Source: Lachnospiraceae bacterium (GTDB lineage: Bacteria; Bacillota_A; Clostridia; Lachnospirales; Lachnospiraceae). Taken from it: 5,067 bases of DNA. The translations under genes and the position numbers were made by a program. This document shows positions 1 through 5,067 of this stretch, piece after piece. Below the pieces are notes generated by a model. That model did not search any database. It was not told the DNA's origin and saw nothing but the letters and a program-made list of their open reading frames with translations. The stretch is taken from assembly GCA_017996675.1 (NCBI GenBank), contig JAGOGN010000127.1, positions 1 through 5,067 on the forward strand, in the 5' to 3' direction. The number at the start of each line of letters is the position of its first letter. Position 1 is the first letter of the stretch.

Positions 1-244
1 TCTCTTTTCCACCAGGAATAACTTTTCCTACCTTTTTCAGATCATATTTTTCCACTATTTCTTTTTGACAAAATTCTACGTCCCCTTCACCCGTCACTAG
101 AATTATCTGGTCCACTGAACTTTTTTCAAACGCCAAAAGAGAATAGTAAAGCAGAGGTTTCTGATTAATCTCCATATATTGTTTTTTGACCTGCTGGTTC
201 ATTCGGTTCCCTTTTCCGGCCGCCAAAATAACTCCTATTACCAT
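1..244 (-). CDS. ispD: 2-C-methyl-D-erythritol 4-phosphate cytidylyltransferase, N-terminal part (cut by window edge)
   Basis: IspD transfers CMP from CTP to 2-C-methyl-D-erythritol 4-phosphate, the third step of the cytosolic MEP route to isoprenoid precursors. Only the first 81 residues are present; the rest runs off the low-coordinate edge. I translated it by hand. It begins MVIGVILAAGKGNRM and continues VKKQYMEIN, the nucleotide-binding signature of this nucleotidyltransferase family. Arg14 and Lys21 have the same spacing as the catalytic Arg20/Lys27 of E. coli IspD. Later come a YYSLLAFE stretch, ILVTGEGD, and VIPGGKE at the truncation, as in clostridial IspD. The ATG directly follows the tsaD TAA with no gap. 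Its ribosome binding site AGGAG (253-257) sits inside the last tsaD codons, so translation is probably coupled. Another sugar or alcohol nucleotidyltransferase is possible but fits less well than IspD. Confidence 0.9.
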   Translation of the reverse strand, partial: MVIGVILAAGKGNRMNQQVKKQYMEINQKPLLYYSLLAFEKSSVDQIILVTGEGDVEFCQKEIVEKYDLKKVGKVIPGGKE

Positions 245-1267
245 TTAACGCTCTCCTAACTTTAGGTTCGGAACTGCATTCAAATCCAGACCACTACGAA
301 CTCCCTTATGAAACTCATAGAATGCTGCCGCTCCAATCATCGCTGCATTATCCGTGCAGAAAATACCAGAAGGGTAATAAAATTCAATCTTATTTTTTAC
401 GCACGCTTCGATCATGGCATTCCGAAGAGTTAAATTCGATGCCACGCCACCCGCAATTGCAAGTTTTTGCTCACCATGTTCAAGCACAGCGTGAATTGCA
501 TGTTCCACTAGTACATCAATAACTGCCTTTTGAAAAGAGGCAGCAACATCTGCGCCCGAAAAAGTTTCCCCCTTCATCTTACATCCATTTACATAATTCA
601 AAACAGCAGACTTTAAACCACTGAAACTGAAATCGTACTCTCCACCAGAAATTTTGGCGCGCGGAAAACGAATCGCATCTGGATTGCCTTCCTTTGCTTT
701 CTTTTCAATCTTTGGTCCCCCTGGATAGCCTAATCCAATTGCCCTAGCAACCTTATCAAACGCTTCACCTGCAGCGTCATCTCTGGTCTTTCCAATAATT
801 TCATAGGATCCATAATCCTTCACGTTTACTAGATGTGTATGCCCTCCAGATACAACAAGACAAATAAAAGGGGGCTTCAAATCTTTATTTTCTATATAAT
901 TAGCACAAATGTGGCCTTCTATATGATGCACACCAATTAATGGTTTATTTGCGCCATAACTTAGAGCTTTCGCATGTGCAACACCTACTAAAAGCGCGCC
1001 GACTAAACCTGGACCATAGGTTACCGCGATGGCATCTACCTCATTGAGCGAAACATGCGCCTCACTCAGAGCCTCTTCAACCACTTGATTGATCCGCTCC
1101 ATATGTTTCCTAGATGCAATTTCTGGAACTACGCCTCCATAAAGTGTGTGTATATCAATTTGAGAAGAAATCACATTACTCAACACTTCTCTTCCATTCT
1201 TTACTACACTTGCGGCTGTTTCATCACAAGAACTTTCAATCGCAAGAATTCGTATATCTTTAGTCAT
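245..1267 (-). CDS. tsaD: tRNA N6-adenosine threonylcarbamoyltransferase TsaD
   Basis: TsaD is the catalytic subunit of bacterial t6A synthesis. With TsaB and TsaE it moves threonylcarbamoyl from its adenylate onto N6 of A37 in ANN-decoding tRNAs in the cytoplasm. The 340-residue product is of usual family length and complete. Numbered from the preferred ATG at 1267, it has the ASKHA start [12 protein letters not shown] (7-18), [16 protein letters not shown] (40-55), metal-binding His115 and His119 in HHIEGH, SGGHT (140-144), [14 protein letters not shown] (162-175), a GGVASN motif, and the third metal ligand Asp306 in CTDNAA. The frame stays open to a TTG at 1285, but the ATG has AAGGTG (1277-1282) nine bases upstream and matches family N-termini. 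The start overlaps the upstream unknown gene by 8 bases, and the stop abuts ispD. TsaB and TsaE lie upstream in the same run of genes. No key residue is missing. Confidence 0.98.
   Translation of the reverse strand: MTKDIRILAIESSCDETAASVVKNGREVLSNVISSQIDIHTLYGGVVPEIASRKHMERINQVVEEALSEAHVSLNEVDAIAVTYGPGLVGALLVGVAHAKALSYGANKPLIGVHHIEGHICANYIENKDLKPPFICLVVSGGHTHLVNVKDYGSYEIIGKTRDDAAGEAFDKVARAIGLGYPGGPKIEKKAKEGNPDAIRFPRAKISGGEYDFSFSGLKSAVLNYVNGCKMKGETFSGADVAASFQKAVIDVLVEHAIHAVLEHGEQKLAIAGGVASNLTLRNAMIEACVKNKIEFYYPSGIFCTDNAAMIGAAAFYEFHKGVRSGLDLNAVPNLKLGER
253..257 (-). promoter_or_regulatory. Ribosome binding site of ispD inside the tsaD end
   Basis: AGGAG lies eight bases before the ispD ATG, within the last sense codons of tsaD (Leu-Gly-Glu-Arg). 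Because tsaD stop and ispD start are adjacent (TAAATG), ribosomes finishing tsaD can reinitiate directly. Confidence 0.75.
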
Positions 1268-1841
1268 CTTTTTTTTCACCTTCAATCAAATAAAACACCA
1301 ATATTTTCCATTGTTCATTATCGTCTTTTCGCAAAACATAGCGCTGGTAAGTTTTTTTGTAAGAAGAACCTTCTTTTATAAAATAGCTGCTGGTTACGTA
1401 AGCACATTCCCGTTTATCAATAACTTTATAAATAACATCATTGGTGCTGCTTACTGTCCAGGACTCAATTGTTCGTTTATTGTCCTGATATTGTTTGATT
1501 TCCAATCTCAGGTTATTGAAGAACACATCACGATCATTATTTGATAAAAGTTCCTCATCTAATAACCCTCTTTGCAGGTCACCCAGCTTAAGGAATTGTT
1601 TGTCTGTATATTCTTCTTTATAATAGCTTGATGTAATTCTGTTATAGAGCTTCACAACAGTTCGTGGAGTCTTTGGGTAATCGTCTTCCAGATCGCTATC
1701 TTCAATAATCTTTTCAACTTCCGTGCGGTCATCGCTCGTTTTAACATCTTCTGAATCATTTCGATTCGATAAATAAACATAATATCCGATTATTAAACCT
1801 ATGCAAACAAGTCCTACAATTATTACCCGAACATTTTTCAT
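1260..1841 (-). CDS. Membrane-anchored protein of unknown function (possibly DUF6715 family)
   Basis: I cannot assign a function. The 193-residue product starts with one hydrophobic helix (residues 4-24, after two nearby positive charges), ending [10 protein letters not shown]. It looks like an uncleaved signal anchor with the rest outside the membrane. A strongly acidic, low-complexity linker follows (about 29-54, many Asp and Glu). The rest (55-193) begins [15 protein letters not shown], has an alpha-helical middle, and turns into alternating strand-like segments ending in [19 protein letters not shown]. That ending resembles the last strands of small NTF2-like or lipoprotein-type domains, which is inference. 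From memory it resembles the Lachnospiraceae family DUF6715; I could not verify this. The frame reaches a GTG at 1850, but AAAGGGTGG (1847-1855) would overlap that codon and is well placed for the ATG at 1841. It lies 14 bases after rnz and overlaps tsaD by 8, so it is co-expressed with t6A genes. Confidence 0.85.
   Translation of the reverse strand: MKNVRVIIVGLVCIGLIIGYYVYLSNRNDSEDVKTSDDRTEVEKIIEDSDLEDDYPKTPRTVVKLYNRITSSYYKEEYTDKQFLKLGDLQRGLLDEELLSNNDRDVFFNNLRLEIKQYQDNKRTIESWTVSSTNDVIYKVIDKRECAYVTSSYFIKEGSSYKKTYQRYVLRKDDNEQWKILVFYLIEGEKKDD
1277..1282 (-). promoter_or_regulatory. Ribosome binding site deciding the tsaD start
   Basis: AAGGTG is nine bases before the ATG at 1267. It lies just inside the open frame that begins at TTG 1285, so it cannot serve that TTG. 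This supports the shorter 340-residue TsaD. Confidence 0.65.
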
Positions 1842-1846
1842 ACTTT

Positions 1847-1855
1847 CCACCCTTT
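1847..1855 (-). promoter_or_regulatory. Ribosome binding site of the unknown membrane-anchored gene
   Basis: AAAGGGTGG fills most of the 14-base gap after rnz. It overlaps the possible GTG start at 1850, so the ATG at 1841, which has normal spacing, is preferred. Confidence 0.6.
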
Positions 1856-2767
1856 CTATTCTTCGTCAAACACAAGCTCCAATGTTTTCCCATCTTTTCC
1901 TAAATAAGACTGTTCAAATATTGCTGTAACATCCTTCATATACTGTTCTGGCCGAACAAGTGACGGGCTAAAATGCGTAAGCCACATCTGTCCAACGTTT
2001 GCATCTTTTGCTACTTGTGCCGCTTCATAAAAGGTCATATGTTTATATTGACGTGCTTTTGCAGCTTTTTCCGGTTCGCCATACATTCCTTCAATAATTA
2101 GCAAATCTGATCCTTCCATGTATTCAACCATTGATTTGGTAGGCCTGGTATCCGTACAATATCCCACTTTTAGCCCTTTTCTTGGTGGTCCTAAAACCAT
2201 ATTAGGCTCCACAATCGTACCAGCAAACTCTATGGTTTCTCCTTTTTGCAGTCTTCCCCACATTTGTACAGGCAACCCAAGACTCTTTGCTTTCTCCATC
2301 ATAAATCTACCTGCCCGTTCAATTTCGATTGTATAACCATAGCAGCTAATATTATGATTCACGCGGAAGGCTCTAATTTTCATTCCATTTACCCAAAAAA
2401 TTTCTGTCGGTTCCTGTAATTCTTTATACACGACTTCAAAAGGAAGTTCTGGCGCAATCATACGCAAAGCATCCACAACTTGCGTTAGACCTTTGGGACC
2501 AACAAGCAACAACGGTTCCAGTCTGTCGGCATTCCCCATCGTTAAAAGCAGACCAGGTAAGCCACTAATGTGATCTGCGTGATAGTGCGTAAAACAGATT
2601 ACATCGATTGGTTTAAATGTCCATCCTTTTTCTTTTATTGCAATCTGTGTGCCTTCTCCACAATCAATCAGCAGACTACTTCCGTTGTGACGTGCCATCA
2701 TCGATGTCAGCCAACGATTTGGCAAAGGCATCATTCCAGATGTGCCGAGCAAACATATATCTAACAT
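1856..2767 (-). CDS. rnz: Ribonuclease Z-type metallo-beta-lactamase fold hydrolase
   Basis: RNase Z (tRNase Z) is a zinc-dependent endonuclease that cuts tRNA precursors after the discriminator base. From the ATG at 2767 the product is 303 residues, close to the family's usual 305-310. Visible motifs are LLGTSGMMPLP (6-16), IDCGEGTQ (34-41), the zinc motif THYHADH (His61, His63, Asp65, His66), His138 in VNHN, Asp206 in CTDTRPT, KHMT (His243) and His265 in THFSP. These match the seven metal ligands and conserved His of B. subtilis RNase Z in order and spacing. The segment at about 160-177 (LGLPVQMWGRLQKGE) corresponds to the tRNA-gripping exosite arm but lacks its usual Gly-Pro. The frame extends to a TTG at 2791, but GGAAGGA (2774-2780) is six bases before the ATG, which also fits the family N-terminus. 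It overlaps rimI by 7 bases. The fold is certain; the tRNA substrate is likely, not proven. Confidence 0.92.
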   Translation of the reverse strand: MLDICLLGTSGMMPLPNRWLTSMMARHNGSSLLIDCGEGTQIAIKEKGWTFKPIDVICFTHYHADHISGLPGLLLTMGNADRLEPLLLVGPKGLTQVVDALRMIAPELPFEVVYKELQEPTEIFWVNGMKIRAFRVNHNISCYGYTIEIERAGRFMMEKAKSLGLPVQMWGRLQKGETIEFAGTIVEPNMVLGPPRKGLKVGYCTDTRPTKSMVEYMEGSDLLIIEGMYGEPEKAAKARQYKHMTFYEAAQVAKDANVGQMWLTHFSPSLVRPEQYMKDVTAIFEQSYLGKDGKTLELVFDEE

Positions 2768-3219
2768 ATTTTTTCCTTCCAATTGTTCCAATTCATTTTC
2801 ATTACAATTCCATCTTCTCTCGGTTGTTCGTAAAAGTCCGGTCGTAGACCAATCTTCTCAAATCCCATCTTTTTATAAAGATGAATTGCTTGTTCATTAG
2901 ACTTTCTGACTTCTAAAATCAGATGTTCTATTTTTTCTTGTCTTGCCTGTTTCAATGCAGCATCCATCAGAATTTGACCAATTCCCTGGTTCCACATCTT
3001 TTTATCCACTCCGACATTTGTGATTTCAGCCTCATCAAATGCACAGTACATTCCCAGATACCCTACAACTTTCTCTTCCATTTTAGCCACTAAAAAGATG
3101 GAACCGATCTGGTTCATGCCACCCAGAAACCCCTCATACGTCCACGGCATTGAAAAAAGCTGCTCTTCTATTTTAACCACCTGATTCAAGTCGCCCTCTT
3201 GCATGGGTTTAACAATCAT
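2761..3219 (-). CDS. rimI: Ribosomal protein S18-alanine N-acetyltransferase RimI (GNAT family)
   Basis: RimI transfers acetyl from acetyl-CoA to protein N-termini, classically the alanine of ribosomal protein S18. The single GNAT domain fills the 152-residue product. Counting from the ATG at 3219, the acetyl-CoA pyrophosphate loop is NQGIGQ (77-82), preceded by EITNVGVD (65-72). EVRKSNEQAIHLYKKMGF (103-120) contains Glu103 and Tyr115, the same numbers as the catalytic base and acid of E. coli RimI, and the C-terminal part has RPDFYEQPREDGIVMKM. The frame also has an ATG at 3225, but AGGAG (3227-3231) is one base from it and seven from the 3219 ATG, so the latter is preferred. The gene overlaps the tsaB end by 11 bases and the rnz start by 7. 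RimI next to TsaB/TsaD is a very common bacterial arrangement. Some RimI proteins have wider substrate ranges, so the exact target is inferred. Confidence 0.95.
   Translation of the reverse strand: MIVKPMQEGDLNQVVKIEEQLFSMPWTYEGFLGGMNQIGSIFLVAKMEEKVVGYLGMYCAFDEAEITNVGVDKKMWNQGIGQILMDAALKQARQEKIEHLILEVRKSNEQAIHLYKKMGFEKIGLRPDFYEQPREDGIVMKMNWNNWKEKIC
2774..2780 (-). promoter_or_regulatory. Ribosome binding site deciding the rnz start
   Basis: GGAAGGA is six bases before the ATG at 2767 and downstream of the alternative TTG at 2791. It therefore supports the 303-residue RNase Z. It lies within the rimI coding sequence, so the two genes are probably translationally coupled. Confidence 0.75.
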
Positions 3220-3937
3220 GTGCATTCTCCTGTTCCAGTCTTTCCTGTTCCAGTCTTTCCCGTTCCGCTTGTGAAACTCTTAAATATTCCGGTCTGTGCG
3301 AGGCTGCATCCTGCGTCATTCCTTTTTCCATCAACTGAAGGCCCAAATAGGCAACTGCTCCAGCTCTTTGATGGCTCAAATGTGGTGGCGCAAACATAAA
3401 AGGAACATTTAATTCCTGATTTATAATGTCCTCAAAAACTTCGACTCCATCTCCAAGAAAGATTACGTTCTCACCTAACTGGTTAACTTTGGCAATCAAT
3501 TCATCAATTCCAATTGCCGAGTGTTCCAGTATGGTTTCACACTCAAGCCCCAAGAAACGATAAATACCTGTATAGGTCTGGTTTCTTCTCGCATCCATAA
3601 TTGGGCAAACAATTGCTTGTGTTCCGACAAAATTATAAGCTAACGCCATTAAGGTATCCACATGAATGAGTGGCTTTCCTAACGCCTGTCCCAATCCTTT
3701 GGCTGTTGCCGATCCAATTCGAAGACCTGTAAAAGAACCTGGGCCCCCAGAAATAGCAATTCCATCAATTGTATTTAAATCCAATTCTATCATCTGAACA
3801 ATTTCATTTAACATTGGCAGTAAGGTCTGGGAGTGTGTTTTCTTAAAATGTATGGTGTACTCTGCTGTCATTTTTTTATCTTCCACAATTGCAACGCTTG
3901 CAACCAGTCCCGAACTGTCGATTCCTAATATTTTCAC
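3209..3937 (-). CDS. tsaB: tRNA threonylcarbamoyladenosine biosynthesis protein TsaB
   Basis: TsaB is the non-catalytic ASKHA-fold partner that dimerises with TsaD and scaffolds the t6A complex. The 242-residue product shows the N-terminal MKILGIDSSG, KTHSQTLLP (33-41), the glycine-rich ISGGPGSFTGLRIGSATAKG (62-81), PIMDARRNQTY (112-122) and the C-terminal RPEYLRVSQAERE typical of Firmicute TsaB. The start is a GTG sharing one base with the tsaE TAG (TAGTG). AAAGGAAG (3945-3952) precedes it at a usual distance, so translation is coupled to tsaE. The last residues are odd: ERLEQ occurs twice in tandem (227-231 and 232-236), encoded by a perfect 15-bp duplication, followed by ENAHDC. This charged tail extends past the usual end of the family and probably forms extra helix. 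The 3' end overlaps rimI. The identification is firm. Confidence 0.97.
   Translation of the reverse strand: MKILGIDSSGLVASVAIVEDKKMTAEYTIHFKKTHSQTLLPMLNEIVQMIELDLNTIDGIAISGGPGSFTGLRIGSATAKGLGQALGKPLIHVDTLMALAYNFVGTQAIVCPIMDARRNQTYTGIYRFLGLECETILEHSAIGIDELIAKVNQLGENVIFLGDGVEVFEDIINQELNVPFMFAPPHLSHQRAGAVAYLGLQLMEKGMTQDAASHRPEYLRVSQAERERLEQERLEQENAHDC
3227..3231 (-). promoter_or_regulatory. Ribosome binding site deciding the rimI start
   Basis: AGGAG is seven bases before the ATG at 3219 but only one base before the ATG at 3225, favouring the 152-residue RimI. It straddles the end of the 15-bp tandem duplication in tsaB: its first two bases come from the repeat copy and the rest from the codon after it. 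Confidence 0.75.
3230..3259 (-). repeat. Perfect 15-bp tandem duplication at the 3' end of tsaB
   Basis: Two identical 15-base units (3230-3244 and 3245-3259) read GAAAGACTGGAACAG on the coding strand, each encoding ERLEQ in frame. The preceding coding bases also read Glu-Arg (AERERLEQ), so a partial third unit is visible at protein level. The duplication preserves the frame and sits immediately before the rimI ribosome binding site. Confidence 0.95.
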
Positions 3938-4383
3938 TAACCCACTTCCTTTATGGTTATTTTTCGATAATCAAACCCTAACTCCAGATTCTTTTCAATT
4001 GTAATTTCTTTTCGTTTTGGTGGTAGAATTTCCTCTATCAGGTTTGCCCACTCAATCAACGTTAATCCTTTACCATAAAAATAGTCTTCAAATCCGAGTT
4101 CAAACATTTCTTCCACATCACCGATGCGATAAACATCAAAATGATAGAGTGGAATCCTTCCTTCCTCATACTCTTGAATAATCGTAAATGTTGGACTATT
4201 AATATCTTCTACAATCCCAAGACCAGCTCCGATTCCTTTTGTGAACACAGTCTTTCCAACACCTAAATCCCCAATCAGAGTATAGACGTCGCCAGCTTTC
4301 GCTTCTTGACCTAATTGAACTCCGATCAAAAATGTTTCTTCTTCCGATCTACTTTCAAAAACCTCTATTTTATTATCACTCAT
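3937..4383 (-). CDS. tsaE: tRNA threonylcarbamoyladenosine biosynthesis ATPase TsaE
   Basis: TsaE is the small P-loop ATPase that binds the TsaB-TsaD heterodimer and is needed for multiple rounds of t6A synthesis. The 148-residue product is of usual family length. It has the Walker A motif GDLGVGKT (38-45), NSPTF (62-66), the HFDVYR motif (81-86, conserved Asp83), ELGFEDYF (95-102) and the Walker-B-like LIEWAN (109-114). All diagnostic motifs are intact. The ATG at 4383 has AAAGG (4392-4396) eight bases upstream. The gene starts 13 bases after the YcxB-like gene and shares one base with the tsaB start. It is the first of the three t6A genes in transcription order, with tsaB next and tsaD three genes further on. 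Confidence 0.97.
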   Translation of the reverse strand: MSDNKIEVFESRSEEETFLIGVQLGQEAKAGDVYTLIGDLGVGKTVFTKGIGAGLGIVEDINSPTFTIIQEYEEGRIPLYHFDVYRIGDVEEMFELGFEDYFYGKGLTLIEWANLIEEILPPKRKEITIEKNLELGFDYRKITIKEVG

Positions 4384-4396
4384 GTTAGTAGCCTTT

Positions 4397-4891
4397 CTAT
4401 TTCACTTTTACACGAAATCCAGGCAGCTGAGTTTTAAGTAATGATTTCAAATCTTCTGGCTGATTTACTGTACGCCATGGAATCACATATGCATTACGTC
4501 TTCCTGTATATAAAAGCAAATTATTCTTTGTGCCAATTGCACGATAGATTTGTTTCCAGCCGATGATTCCAGTTTCCTCACCAATACTCACTCTGATTCC
4601 TTCATCCGAAAAATGATAGTGCAGCGAATTCTTAAAAGTTTCAGACTTTGTCACGGTTCTTTTGGAAGAAAAATACAAACTAACCGGATTATATCCAATA
4701 AAAAGTAATCCAAATAAAAAATACAAAATGGTATACATCGTCTCAATCTGTCCTAAAGAATAGATATTTAAACCTATGATTGTAACACCTAGCAAAATTG
4801 AAAGCCAGCCCTGAAATCCATGATAGGTATGATAAAGGTTAAAGAGGAACATGTCCTTATGTTCTAATTTTACATCAAGTTCAATTGTCAT
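4397..4891 (-). CDS. YcxB-like membrane protein of unknown function
   Basis: The 164-residue product has the layout of the YcxB-like family: a short cytosolic N-terminus (MTIELDVKLEHKD), two adjacent hydrophobic helices (about 29-47 and 52-72) forming a membrane hairpin, then a soluble beta-rich domain. That domain contains YHFSDEGIRV (92-101), the conserved GWKQIYR (111-117), LLLYTGRRNAYVIPWR (125-140) and a C-terminal LKSLLKTQLPG. The strand-turn-strand pattern resembles the pleckstrin-like C-terminal domain often seen in this family. No enzyme motif is visible and no function is established. The ATG at 4891 has AAGGAG (4898-4903) six bases upstream. It follows ribU by 14 bases and precedes tsaE by 13, so it is probably transcribed with both. 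Its placement here may be lineage-specific. Family assignment is by recognition. Confidence 0.85.
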   Translation of the reverse strand: MTIELDVKLEHKDMFLFNLYHTYHGFQGWLSILLGVTIIGLNIYSLGQIETMYTILYFLFGLLFIGYNPVSLYFSSKRTVTKSETFKNSLHYHFSDEGIRVSIGEETGIIGWKQIYRAIGTKNNLLLYTGRRNAYVIPWRTVNQPEDLKSLLKTQLPGFRVKVK

Positions 4892-4905
4892 CTTACTCTC
4901 CTTAC

Positions 4906-5067
4906 TTATCCTTGTTGATTGGTTCCATGAATCAGTGGCGAAATGTGTTTATATATCAAGAATGTAATAATTACGTTAATCAAACCCTTAACCATGGTAA
5001 AAGGTAAATTAAAAATCAACAACGCCTGAAACAACGAATCTGTTCCTGGGAAAATTGCCTGATAAGC
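4906..5067 (-). CDS. ribU: Riboflavin ECF transporter substrate-binding subunit RibU, C-terminal part (cut by window edge)
   Basis: I translated this by hand. The frame from the window edge to the TAA at 4906-4908 gives 53 residues. The segment AIFPGTDSLFQALLIFNLPF, then VKGLINVIITFLIYKHISP, matches the last periplasmic-side loop and final transmembrane helix of clostridial RibU. RibU is the membrane S-component that binds riboflavin and works with the shared EcfT/EcfA energy-coupling module encoded elsewhere. Only about the last quarter of the protein is visible, and its start and promoter are outside the window. In Firmicutes ribU is commonly preceded by an FMN riboswitch. If so here, it would lie beyond position 5067 and could affect the downstream genes. 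Another ECF S-component is the alternative, but the IFPGTDS and NLPF-x-x-VKG pattern favours RibU. Confidence 0.88.
   Translation of the reverse strand, partial: AYQAIFPGTDSLFQALLIFNLPFTMVKGLINVIITFLIYKHISPLIHGTNQQG

Larger units (their letters stand above)
1..5067 (-). other. Probable single polycistronic operon, ribU to ispD
   Basis: Nine minus-strand genes follow each other with gaps of 14 bases or less and four overlaps. No gap is long enough for a promoter plus terminator, and I see no hairpin followed by a T-run between genes. Internal promoters inside coding sequence cannot be excluded by eye. The operon's ends are outside the window. Confidence 0.7.

Noticed and set aside
322..522. 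Plus-strand open frame opposite the tsaD 3' part
   Set aside because: It is antisense to the conserved C-terminal region of TsaD and has no family resemblance.
1055..1544. Two plus-strand open frames opposite tsaD and the unknown gene
   Set aside because: They are antisense to well-supported minus-strand genes, resemble no family and have compositions expected of shadow frames.
2118..2847. Several plus-strand open frames opposite rnz and the start of rimI
   Set aside because: They lie opposite conserved motifs of the RNase Z gene, overlap each other in different frames and show no recognisable domain.
3199..3399. Plus-strand open frame with a repeated Val-Pro-Val-Phe-Pro pattern
   Set aside because: The pattern is the antisense reading of the 15-bp duplication in tsaB. 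The frame lies wholly opposite tsaB and rimI and has no sign of independent coding.
4892..4905. Possible terminator between ribU and the YcxB-like gene
   Set aside because: The 14-base gap holds only a ribosome binding site and cannot form a hairpin with a T-run.
1..5067. Search for a defence system, toxin-antitoxin pair, CRISPR array, IS element or tRNA gene
   Set aside because: Every gene but two is a conserved housekeeping gene, gaps are 14 bases or less, and no terminal inverted repeats, spaced direct repeats or cloverleaf sequence were seen. The two unassigned genes show no toxin or nuclease motif.

Overview
The window looks like a low-GC Gram-positive chromosome, most likely a Lachnospiraceae-type (Clostridia) anaerobe. 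This is inferred from the AT-rich sequence, strong AGGAG-like ribosome binding sites, a RibU-type riboflavin transporter, the MEP-pathway gene ispD, and protein sequences resembling that family. The taxon comes from recognition, not a database search.

All genes lie on the minus strand and are read from high to low coordinates. The order is: the 3' end of ribU (riboflavin ECF transporter substrate-binding subunit), a YcxB-like two-helix membrane protein, tsaE, tsaB, rimI, an RNase Z-type metallo-beta-lactamase (rnz), a single-pass membrane-anchored protein of unknown function, tsaD, and the 5' end of ispD. Spacing is very tight. Gaps are 0 to 14 bases, and several stop and start codons overlap (tsaE/tsaB by 1, tsaB/rimI by 11, rimI/rnz by 7, unknown/tsaD by 8). 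There is no room for an internal terminator, and no stretch over 300 bases lacks a gene. The simplest reading is one polycistronic unit whose promoter lies upstream, beyond position 5067.

The core theme is tRNA and ribosome maturation. TsaB, TsaD and TsaE together transfer the threonylcarbamoyl group to A37 of ANN-decoding tRNAs (t6A). The TsaC/YwlC enzyme that makes the threonylcarbamoyl-adenylate is not here. RimI acetylates protein N-termini, classically ribosomal protein S18. RNase Z trims tRNA 3' ends. IspD belongs to isoprenoid synthesis and RibU to vitamin uptake, so the ends of the cluster are metabolic.

Four starts can be refined to internal ATG codons with better-placed ribosome binding sites: rimI at 3219, rnz at 2767, the unknown gene at 1841 and tsaD at 1267. 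tsaB starts with GTG. I see no mobile element, CRISPR array, RNA gene or foreign-looking island. The least explained element is the membrane-anchored protein joined by overlap to tsaD. A 15-bp tandem duplication at the end of tsaB, which carries part of the rimI ribosome binding site, is the most unusual DNA-level feature.
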